In this document: in pieces, positions 48,434-55,786 of the stretch
Layout: the number at the start of each line of letters is the position of its first letter
Numbering within the stretch: the stretch's first letter is position 1
Source: Myxococcales bacterium SG8_38
GTDB lineage: Bacteria > Myxococcota_A > Polyangia > Polyangiales > Houyiibacteriaceae
DNA length: 64,000 nucleotides
NCBI GenBank assembly: GCA_001303415.1
Contig: LJTN01000007.1
Location: forward strand, 1-64,000
Reading direction: 5' to 3'
Notes under the pieces: generated by a model
What the model was told of the DNA's origin: nothing
Databases searched by the model: none
What the model saw: the letters and a program-made list of their open reading frames with translations, nothing else
Translations under genes and position numbers: made by a program

Positions 48434-49654
48434 CTAGCCCTTGGACATCGCGGCGCGCGTCTCTTCGAAATTCTTCAGACCCGGCCGCGGAGCGCCGACC
48501 AGACACGAGACGGTTCCGTGCAGTTTGTTCTCGTACATGAGCTGGTGGGCCTGTGGAATCTCGTCCCAATTGAACAGGCGCGTCATCACGGGCTTGACCT
48601 TTCCTTGAATCATCAGTCGATTGGCGCGACGCGCAGAATCGGCATCCGCGAAATGGGAGCCAATGATTTTTTTCTGACGCATCCAGAGGTGCCGCACGTC
48701 GAAGGTCAGGTTGTACCCCGTCGTGGCGCCGCAAATGACGATCCGGCCGTACTTGGAGGCCAAGAAGACGCTCGCGGGGAACGTGGCCTTGCCTACGTGC
48801 TCGAACACCACATCCGGGCCCTTGCGCTCGCCCAAGATCTCCCAGATGCGCTTGCCGAACGCTTTGATGTCCGCGTTGTGGGCCTTTTCCTGCTCGGGCG
48901 TCATATCGTCCCTGTATTGCAGGGCCGGGAACTCCTTGCGATTGATCACCCCGTGCGCGCCGAGCTGCATTGCGAGCTCCGCTTTGTCGTCGCTCGAGAC
49001 GACGGCGATACCACGCGCGCCCATCACGTTGCACAGCTGAACGGCGAACACGCCAAGGCCGCCGCCCGCTCCCCAGATCAAAACGTCTTCGCCCGGCTCG
49101 AGGTGGGCGCGATCGACCAACATGCGGTGCGCCGTGTAATAGGTCAGCCCGTAGCTTGCAGCTTCCTCCCAACTGAGCTGCGGCGGTTTCGGCAGTACCT
49201 GCTGCGCCTGCACCCTGGTGAACTGTGCGAACGATCCGTCCGGGGTCTCGTAGCCCCAAATCGTCTGCAGGTCATTCGTGCCCGGGTTCACCAGATGGTT
49301 GCAGTGGAGCACGACCTCGTCCCCGACCCCGATGTCATTGACGCCGGGACCGACCGCCCACACCAGGCCGGAGGCGTCGGATCCAGCAATGTGGAAATCG
49401 AGGCCATGGCCTTTGAGCACGTTGACCGGCTCCCCGAGCCCCGCCCAGATTCCGTTGAAGTTGACGCCGGCTGCCATCACCTGAACCAGCACCTCGCCGG
49501 GGCCTAGTTCCCAGACGTCCATCTCTTCCGGTTGGAAGGACTTCTTGGGCTCACCAAAACGTTCCGGCCGAATGACGTACGCGTGCATCTTCTCGGGAAC
49601 CACACCTAGCTCGGGAACTCGACCAATGGGCACGATATCAGGACGTTTGCTCAT
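48434..49654 (-). CDS. ccr: Crotonyl-CoA carboxylase/reductase
   Basis: NADPH-dependent reductive carboxylase that turns crotonyl-CoA plus CO2 into ethylmalonyl-CoA, the defining enzyme of the ethylmalonyl-CoA pathway. The 406-residue MDR-family protein has AAGVNFNGIWAGLGEPVN, GLTYYTAHRMLVDR, WGAGGGLGVFAVQL (NADPH site) and the FEHVGKATFP and GSHFAD segments that carry residues known to bind CO2 in this family. These features separate it from simple crotonyl-CoA reductases. It lies between meaB and mcd with 9-10 base gaps. ATG 49654 after GAGGAAAAG. Confidence 0.94.
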   Translation of the reverse strand: MSKRPDIVPIGRVPELGVVPEKMHAYVIRPERFGEPKKSFQPEEMDVWELGPGEVLVQVMAAGVNFNGIWAGLGEPVNVLKGHGLDFHIAGSDASGLVWAVGPGVNDIGVGDEVVLHCNHLVNPGTNDLQTIWGYETPDGSFAQFTRVQAQQVLPKPPQLSWEEAASYGLTYYTAHRMLVDRAHLEPGEDVLIWGAGGGLGVFAVQLCNVMGARGIAVVSSDDKAELAMQLGAHGVINRKEFPALQYRDDMTPEQEKAHNADIKAFGKRIWEILGERKGPDVVFEHVGKATFPASVFLASKYGRIVICGATTGYNLTFDVRHLWMRQKKIIGSHFADADSARRANRLMIQGKVKPVMTRLFNWDEIPQAHQLMYENKLHGTVSCLVGAPRPGLKNFEETRAAMSKG

Positions 49655-49664
49655 CTTTTCCTCA

Positions 49665-50669
49665 TCACCTCTTGCCGAGCGTCGCCAAGTACTCCCGGCT
49701 CAGTTGTTCGCATAGCCTCAATGGGGTTTGTCCGCCATCGAGGTCTTGCTCAGCGCGGCCTCTCAGCTTGGAGATGCCTCCTAGGGCCGAAATGCCGTGC
49801 TCGCCATGCTTGCGCCGAAAAAGCTCGAGGGCCCACTGTACCTCCCCGCTTCGGCGGCGGTCGTCCAAAGTCGCTTCGATATGCTTCCGATGCGCGTCGA
49901 GGTTGTCGATGAGGGCGTCGATTCCGGTGCCTTTGGTGGCGCTGGTCGCCACGATTGGAGTTTCCCAACCCGAGTCGGCCGCGCTCGACGCTCCGGCGGC
50001 CTGAGCCGTTCGAAGGGCGCCGCGAAGGTCGGCGACGGCGCGCTTGGCCAGCTCCTCGTGGTCGGCCTTGTTCACAACCAGTATGTCCGGGATCTCCATG
50101 ATCCCCGCCTTGAGAAACTGAAGGACGTCTCCGCTCCCGGGCTGGATCACCAGGGTCACGGTGTCTGCCACGTGCACGATGTCGATCTCGGACTGGCCGA
50201 CTCCGGTCGTTTCGACGACGACGACGTCATACGCGGCGGCCAAGACGCGCACCGCCGAGTTGGCGGCGTAGGCCAGCCCCCCGACTTCGCCTGCTGTGGC
50301 CAGCGAGCGCACGAACAAGCCTGCGTCGGTAGGGTCGAAGCTCATTCGGGCGCGGTCCCCGAGCAGCGAGCCCCCCGACCGGACGCTGGACGGATCGACC
50401 GCAACCACGCCCACCGTGCGCCCGCGTTGCCGCAAGGCCCGGGCCAGTGCCGACGTGAGCGTGCTCTTGCCCACCCCGGGTGGACCGGTGAGACCCACGC
50501 GGTGGCCGCCTTGCGCCTTGGGTGCATCCTTCAGGGCTGCGAGCAAATCCGCAACGCGCGCGTGTGATTCTGGGCGACGGTCCTCCACCACGTTCAAGGC
50601 GCGCGAAACCGCCGCCTTGTCCGCGGACATCACCCGCCGTGCGTCGTCGGCGAGATCACTCCGCGGCAT
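49665..50669 (-). CDS. meaB: MeaB-like G-protein chaperone for the B12-dependent mutase
   Basis: A 334-residue P-loop GTPase of the MeaB/ArgK group that protects and reloads adenosylcobalamin mutases. G1 is GLTGPPGVGKSTLT (about 59-72); VVAVDPSSVRSGGSLLGDRARM, VVETTGVGQSE and VVNKADH are the next family motifs. It overlaps the ecm stop by 14 bases and is followed by ccr, so its client is most likely the adjacent ethylmalonyl-CoA mutase. Confidence 0.93.
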   Translation of the reverse strand: MPRSDLADDARRVMSADKAAVSRALNVVEDRRPESHARVADLLAALKDAPKAQGGHRVGLTGPPGVGKSTLTSALARALRQRGRTVGVVAVDPSSVRSGGSLLGDRARMSFDPTDAGLFVRSLATAGEVGGLAYAANSAVRVLAAAYDVVVVETTGVGQSEIDIVHVADTVTLVIQPGSGDVLQFLKAGIMEIPDILVVNKADHEELAKRAVADLRGALRTAQAAGASSAADSGWETPIVATSATKGTGIDALIDNLDAHRKHIEATLDDRRRSGEVQWALELFRRKHGEHGISALGGISKLRGRAEQDLDGGQTPLRLCEQLSREYLATLGKR

Positions 50670-52662
50670 GCTGGCGGTCCACCAGGTCGATCAAGTCGCT
50701 CATGATCTGATCGAGCTCGAAGTCTTTCGGCGTGTAGACCGCTGCAACGCCTTCCCGGCGAAGCCGCGCGGCATCGGCATCCGGAATGATGCCGCCCACG
50801 ACCACCGGAACGTCGGTGAGACCTGCTTCGCGAAGCTTCTGCATCACTTCAGGGACGAGCGCCAAATGCGAGCCGCTGAGGATGCTGAGGCCGATGAGGT
50901 GCACACCTTCCTCGAGGGCCGACGCGACGATCTGCGCCGGAGAGACCCGAATCCCTTCGTAGACGACATCAAAGCCCACGTCGCGCGCCTTGATGGCGAT
51001 TTGCTCGGCGCCGTTCGAGTGACCATCGAGGCCGGGCTTGCCGACCAATAGCTTCGGTCGTCTTCCCATGCGGGCCTCGAGATCGTGCAGGCGATTGCGA
51101 AGCCTTTCGACGGCTTTGGCGGCCGCTCCGGTGCCCGACGTCTTCGTCGTCGCACCGGACACGCCGGTCGGCGCTCGGTACTCGCCCCAAACCTCGCGCA
51201 ACGTGTGAGCCCATTCGCCGGTCGTCACGCCCGCGTGGGCCGCGGCAATCGACGGAACCATGATGCTTTCGTCGGTCTTGGCGACACGCCGTAGCTCCGC
51301 GAGCGCCTTTTTCACGGCCGCGCCGTCGCGCGTCTCTTTCCAACGGGCCAGTGCTTCGCGCTGGCGCGCATCGACCTCGGGGTCGACCGTGAGGATTGCC
51401 TCCTCGAGGTTCTCGGTGAGCGGAGAGGGCTCTCCTTCGACGTACTTGTTGACGCCTACGACCACCTGGTCTCCGGTTTCGATGGCGCGAAGACGGGCCG
51501 CGTTCGACTCGACGAGCTTCTGCTTGATGTAGCCGGTCTCCACCGCTTCGACCGCACCACCGCGCTTCAGCACCTCTTGGACCTCGTCCCATGCGGCCTC
51601 GACCAGCTCGTTGGTCTTGGCCTGAACTACCTCCCCACCGGTGAACAAATCGGCGTACTCGAGCAGATCCGTTTCGTAAGCCAGGATCTGCTGCGCCCGC
51701 AACGACCATTGCTGATCCCAGGGCCTTGGAAGCCCGAGGGCTTCATTCCAGGCGGGAAGCTGGATCGCGCGGGCGCGTGCGTCCTTGCTCAGCGTCACCG
51801 CCAGCATCTCGAGGACGATACGGATGATGTTGTTCTCCGGCTGCTGCTCGGTCAGACCCAGCGAATTGACCTGAATGCCGTAGCGAAAACGCCGCTCCTT
51901 CGGGTCGGTCACCTTATAGCGCTCCTGCGTCACGCGGTCCCAGAGCTCCACGAACGCGCGCATCTTGCACATCTCTTCGATGAAGCGGATGCCGGCGTTG
52001 ACGAAGAAGCTCATTCGGCCGACTACCTTGCCGAACTCGCCATCGGGTATGCGGCCGGTGGCTTTCACGGCGTCGAGAACGCCGATGGCGGTCACTAGCG
52101 CATAGGCGAGCTCCTGCGTCGGCGTCGCACCCGCTTCCTGGAGGTGATAGCTGCAGATGTTGATGGGGTTCCACTTGGGAACCTCGTCGACCGTATAGGT
52201 GATGAGGTCCGTGGTCAGACGCATCGAGGCCGCCGGCGGGAAGATGTACGTGCCGCGCGAGAGGTATTCCTTGATGATGTCGTTCTGCGTGGTGCCGCGA
52301 AGCACGTGATGGTCGACGCCTTGGTCTTCCGCGGCGGCGATGTAGAGCGAGAGCAGCCAGACCGCCGTGGCATTGATGGTCATCGACGTGTTCATCTGGT
52401 CGAGCGGGAGACCTTCGAACAGCGCGCGCATGTCGCCGAGGTGGGAGATGGGAGTGCCGACCTTGCCGACCTCTCCACGGGCAAGTGGTTCATCCGCGTC
52501 GTACCCCGTCTGCGTCGGAAGATCGAAGGCCACGCTGAGCCCCGTCTGTCCCTTGGCCAGGTTCGTTCGATACAGCTCGTTCGACGCGGCCGCCGTGCTG
52601 TGGCCGGCGTATGTACGCATGATCCACGGTTTGTCGCGCTCCCGCCTGCCGTACTCCGCCAT
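50656..52662 (-). CDS. ecm: (2R)-Ethylmalonyl-CoA mutase
   Basis: Adenosylcobalamin mutase of 668 residues converting ethylmalonyl-CoA to methylsuccinyl-CoA. The N-terminal TIM-barrel has MRTYAGHSTAAASNELYR and FDLPTQTGYDADEP. The C-terminal B12 domain near 540-560 reads KPGLDGHSNGAEQIAIKA, the D-x-H-x-x-G cobalt-ligand motif in its ethylmalonyl-CoA-mutase (MeaA) variant; methylmalonyl-CoA mutases usually have DGHDRGAK. First gene of ecm-meaB-ccr-mcd. It is divergent from an ScfR-family regulator by 233 bases. ATG 52662 follows AGGAAAGGACC. Confidence 0.93.
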   Translation of the reverse strand: MAEYGRRERDKPWIMRTYAGHSTAAASNELYRTNLAKGQTGLSVAFDLPTQTGYDADEPLARGEVGKVGTPISHLGDMRALFEGLPLDQMNTSMTINATAVWLLSLYIAAAEDQGVDHHVLRGTTQNDIIKEYLSRGTYIFPPAASMRLTTDLITYTVDEVPKWNPINICSYHLQEAGATPTQELAYALVTAIGVLDAVKATGRIPDGEFGKVVGRMSFFVNAGIRFIEEMCKMRAFVELWDRVTQERYKVTDPKERRFRYGIQVNSLGLTEQQPENNIIRIVLEMLAVTLSKDARARAIQLPAWNEALGLPRPWDQQWSLRAQQILAYETDLLEYADLFTGGEVVQAKTNELVEAAWDEVQEVLKRGGAVEAVETGYIKQKLVESNAARLRAIETGDQVVVGVNKYVEGEPSPLTENLEEAILTVDPEVDARQREALARWKETRDGAAVKKALAELRRVAKTDESIMVPSIAAAHAGVTTGEWAHTLREVWGEYRAPTGVSGATTKTSGTGAAAKAVERLRNRLHDLEARMGRRPKLLVGKPGLDGHSNGAEQIAIKARDVGFDVVYEGIRVSPAQIVASALEEGVHLIGLSILSGSHLALVPEVMQKLREAGLTDVPVVVGGIIPDADAARLRREGVAAVYTPKDFELDQIMSDLIDLVDRQHAAE

Positions 52663-52760
52663 CCGCCGGTCCTTTCCTGTGCGATTCGCCCGAAGGGCCA
52701 GAAGCCTACCTCGTTTTTCGTTGCGCTGCGTTCCAAGCCCTGGTGACCGTTGCGGTGCCC

Positions 52761-52876
52761 TTTACAGCTTCACACGGTCGAGCCTCGTGTTTCTCGATTA
52801 CCACACGGCCAAGGCGGGTCAAGCAGCCGGTAAACCGGGCTTTTCAATGCAACGGGCCTCTGGGCGAAGCTGTAAA
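52761..52876. promoter_or_regulatory. Opposed 11-base repeats between ecm and the ScfR-type regulator (candidate operators)
   Basis: TTTACAGCTTC at 52761-52771 and its exact reverse complement GAAGCTGTAAA at 52866-52876 face each divergent gene in the same relative direction. The second is followed by an imperfect palindrome TTTGCGGTAAA (52878-52886 region), which resembles the AT-rich TTTGC/GYAAA sites reported for related regulators. One copy lies 19 bases before the regulator start, fitting autoregulation; the other is 98 bases before ecm. No protein binding is shown. Confidence 0.45.
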
Positions 52877-52895
52877 TTTGCGGTAAAAGGTCCTG

Positions 52896-54401
52896 ATGGC
52901 CGAAACGAACGCCGCCATGGGACAGCGATTGCGCGAGCTGCGGGTGCGGCGCGGCCTGCAGCAGAGCGAGGTCGCGCGGCGTCTGCAGATCTCGCCCGCG
53001 TACCTCAGCCTGATCGAAAAGGGAAAGCGCGTCGTCCAGCTTCCGCTCCTGTTCCAGGCGCTCGAGCTCTATGACGTTGCCGTCGAGGACTTCATGCGGA
53101 GCCTCGGCGAACGTCGGGTGGACGACGGCTTGGCGCGTCTCCTCGACGAGCCGCTCTTGCGCTCGCTCAACCTCAGCGAGGAGGACTTGGCAAGCATCAG
53201 CGCCGAGCCGCGCATGGTGACAACCATCACGGCGCTCTTCAACCTGTACAAGAACACGCGCAGCCAGCTCGATCACGTGCTTGCAAGCGTCGCGCAACGC
53301 GAGCGGCAGGCAGGCGACGACTCACTTCGATTCGACTACAGCCCCTACGACGAGGTGACCGACTTCCTCGAGCGCAACGACAACTGGTTCGAAGCGCTGG
53401 AGGAACGCGCCCAGCAGTTCCGGCGTGATGGCGCATTCGGCCGGCGTGTGAACAGCGCCGATTTGGAAAAGGCGCTCTTCGAGCAGTTGGGCGTTCGTGT
53501 GCACCGAATCCCCGAGCGCACCGACAGCTCGGTAATTCGCACATGGCAGCCCAAGGAACGCGTCCTGACGATATCGAGCGATCTGTTCGAGCAACGCCTG
53601 AAATTCCAATTCGCGCACACCGTGGCTCTCGCTTTGTTCGACGAAGAGAAGCTGCACGAGCCGATTCTCGAGGGCTACAGCGGGCAGCATGCCGAGACTC
53701 GCAAACTGCTCAAGATCCACCTCGCCAACTACTTCGCCGGTGCGTTGCTATTGCCGTATCCGGAGTTCTACCGGGAGGTCACCACCGCCCGATACGACGT
53801 CGAGCTGCTCGCGCAACTCTTCGAGTCGTCTTACGAGACGGTCGCGCACCGCATGTGCAACCTGTCCGATCCGAGACGCCGCGGCGTTCCCATGCACTTC
53901 CTGCGGGTCGACGTGGCCGGGAACATCTCGAAGCGTTACTCGGGCGACGGGATTCGCTTTCCGCATCAGGACGGGTCTTGTCCGAAAATGGCGGTCCATC
54001 TCGCGTTTCTGACCCCTAGCGTGATCACGAAGCAATACTCCGCGTTTCCGGACGGATCGACGTACTTCTGCTTCGCGAAGGTCGTGAGCGAGCCGCACCA
54101 AGGTTCCTTGGTCAAGGGAACCACCTACAGCATCGGTCTCGGCACTCATGCCGACAACGCCAAGCACTTTGCATACGCAGACGACATGCCGTTTGCAGAT
54201 CCCAAGAAGATGGCGGTGCCCGTCGGAACGACATGCCGTTTCTGCGAGCGCACCGATTGCAACATGCGTTCTGCACCGAGCTACAAGTTCGCGTTCCGGG
54301 TCGACGAGTACACCAAGAAGGACAACTTCTTCTCCCCGATCGTCAACGCGGACTCGGGCACGGAGTCTCAAAAGACGGCTCGCCGGAAATCGACGGCGTG
54401 A
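52896..54401 (+). CDS. ScfR/PccR-type short-chain acyl-CoA-responsive transcriptional regulator (XRE plus ImmA/IrrE-like)
   Basis: A 501-residue regulator. The N-terminal XRE helix-turn-helix (about 8-63) reads LRELRVRRGLQQSEVARRL, then PAYLSLIEKGKR. The centre resembles an ImmA/IrrE-like domain (KFQFAHTVALALFDE, then KIHLANYFAGALLLPYPEFY) but the zinc HExxH motif is lost. The C-terminal domain holds CPKMAVH and CRFCERTDC. This is the architecture of RamB, PrpR and PccR, which sense short-chain acyl-CoA and control propionate, acetate or ethylmalonyl-CoA genes. Divergent from ecm, so it probably regulates that operon. Followed by yajQ and pheA with short gaps. Confidence 0.85.
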   Translation: MAETNAAMGQRLRELRVRRGLQQSEVARRLQISPAYLSLIEKGKRVVQLPLLFQALELYDVAVEDFMRSLGERRVDDGLARLLDEPLLRSLNLSEEDLASISAEPRMVTTITALFNLYKNTRSQLDHVLASVAQRERQAGDDSLRFDYSPYDEVTDFLERNDNWFEALEERAQQFRRDGAFGRRVNSADLEKALFEQLGVRVHRIPERTDSSVIRTWQPKERVLTISSDLFEQRLKFQFAHTVALALFDEEKLHEPILEGYSGQHAETRKLLKIHLANYFAGALLLPYPEFYREVTTARYDVELLAQLFESSYETVAHRMCNLSDPRRRGVPMHFLRVDVAGNISKRYSGDGIRFPHQDGSCPKMAVHLAFLTPSVITKQYSAFPDGSTYFCFAKVVSEPHQGSLVKGTTYSIGLGTHADNAKHFAYADDMPFADPKKMAVPVGTTCRFCERTDCNMRSAPSYKFAFRVDEYTKKDNFFSPIVNADSGTESQKTARRKSTA

Positions 54402-54425
54402 TATGGTCACACCAGGGAGGTTCAC

Positions 54426-54911
54426 ATGCCGTCGTTCGATGTCGTTTCCAAGCTAGACCAGCACGAAGTCGACAATGCGATCAACCAGGCTGGCAAAGAG
54501 ATCGCACAGCGATACGATTTCAAGGGAACGGAAACCACGATCGAGCAGACCGAGGAGGGCATCGTGATTCGCGCGAATAGCGAGGGACGGCTCGATGCAG
54601 CGCGTGACGTGCTCGAGACCAAGATGGTTCGAAGACAGGTTTCCCTCAAGTCTCTCGATCCACAGCAACCGCAGCCGGCTGGCGGAAAAATGTGGCGGCA
54701 GCTCATCAAGCTGAAAGAGGGCGTGTCCAAGGAGAAGGCCAAAGACATCGTCAAAGCAATCAAGGACAGCAAGCTCAAGGTTCAGGCCTCCGTTCAGGGC
54801 GATACCGTGCGCGTCTCGGGCAAGAAGCGCGATGACCTGCAGGCGACCATCGCCTTCCTCAAAGAGCAGGACTTCGATCTGCCCCTGCAGTTCGTGAACT
54901 TTCGAGACTGA
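54426..54911 (+). CDS. YajQ-family nucleotide-binding protein
   Basis: A 161-residue protein of the YajQ (UPF0234) family. MPSFDVVSKLDQHEVDNAI, ETTIEQTEEGIVIRANSE and the ending QEQ-like FDLPLQFVNFRD are diagnostic. Some members bind cyclic di-GMP and act with transcription factors; others have no known role. ATG 54426 follows GGGAGG. It sits 24 bases after the ScfR-type gene and 11 before pheA. Confidence 0.93.
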   Translation: MPSFDVVSKLDQHEVDNAINQAGKEIAQRYDFKGTETTIEQTEEGIVIRANSEGRLDAARDVLETKMVRRQVSLKSLDPQQPQPAGGKMWRQLIKLKEGVSKEKAKDIVKAIKDSKLKVQASVQGDTVRVSGKKRDDLQATIAFLKEQDFDLPLQFVNFRD

Positions 54912-54922
54912 GGCAGCCGACG

Positions 54923-55786
54923 GTGACCGAAACGACCCGAGAGGCGGCAGTTGGTTACCAGGGCTCCGAGGGCGCTTACAGCCAGCTCGCGGCGCTCCGG
55001 CACTTTGCGCGCGCTGGCAAGCCGATTCGTTGCGTCGGCTACCGCAGCTTCCGGGCCATGCTGGAAGCGCTCAAGGCCGAAGAGATCGACTACGCGGTGC
55101 TTCCAATCGAGAACTCGATCGCCGGGTCGATCAACGAGAGTTACGACCTGCTGGCGGAGATGGGGCTCTTTTTGGTCGGCGAGGAGTTTCAACCGATCGC
55201 ACACTGCTTGATCGGCGCGGCCGCGGTGCCCGTGACCGAGATTCGGCGCGTGTTTTCTCATCCGGTCGCGCTGGCTCAATGCGGAGCGTTTCTGGCGGCG
55301 TTGAAGGACTGCCACGTAGAGGCGTTCGTCGACACGGCGATGGCCGTCGAAAAGGTCAAGCATGACGGTGATCCGACACAGGCGGCCATCGCGAGCGAGC
55401 AGGCCGCCGCGCTTCACGGTCTGCCCATCCTGCGACGCGACATCGCAGATCATCCGGAGAACTACACGCGCATGGTCATCGTCGCGACGGACCCGGCCCA
55501 CCACGAGCGCGGCGTGCCCTGCAAGACATCCCTGATCTTCTCGACCATCCACGAGCAGGGCGCCCTGGCTCGATGCATCACGATCTTCGCAGAGCGGGGT
55601 CTGAACCTCACCAAGATCGAATCGAGGCCCAAGCCCGACACCCCGTTCGAGTACATTTTCTACGTCGACTTCGAGGGCAACGTCGATCGAGAGACGACGC
55701 AGGCCGCACTACGCGATCTCGAGTCGGTCACGACGTTCTTGAAGGTCTTGGGCTCTTATCCGACGCGGCGGGCCGGCGTCAGCTAG
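54923..55786 (+). CDS. pheA: Prephenate dehydratase with ACT domain
   Basis: Converts prephenate to phenylpyruvate for phenylalanine synthesis. A 287-residue monofunctional form: YQGSEGAYSQLA begins the catalytic domain, PIENSIAGSINESYDLL and NYTRMVIV (a T-R-M form of the usual TRF) mark the active site. The C-terminal ACT domain (about 195-280) includes LNLTKIESRPKP, the ESRP phenylalanine-binding motif, so feedback inhibition is expected. No chorismate mutase part is present. GTG start 54923. The 3' end overlaps the convergent gene by eight bases. Confidence 0.93.
   Translation: MTETTREAAVGYQGSEGAYSQLAALRHFARAGKPIRCVGYRSFRAMLEALKAEEIDYAVLPIENSIAGSINESYDLLAEMGLFLVGEEFQPIAHCLIGAAAVPVTEIRRVFSHPVALAQCGAFLAALKDCHVEAFVDTAMAVEKVKHDGDPTQAAIASEQAAALHGLPILRRDIADHPENYTRMVIVATDPAHHERGVPCKTSLIFSTIHEQGALARCITIFAERGLNLTKIESRPKPDTPFEYIFYVDFEGNVDRETTQAALRDLESVTTFLKVLGSYPTRRAGVS

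Noticed and set aside
50656..52662. Methylmalonyl-CoA or isobutyryl-CoA mutase as the identity of the B12 mutase
   Set aside because: The B12 motif reads DGHSNGAEQIA, the ethylmalonyl-CoA mutase variant, and ccr and mcd are in the same operon.
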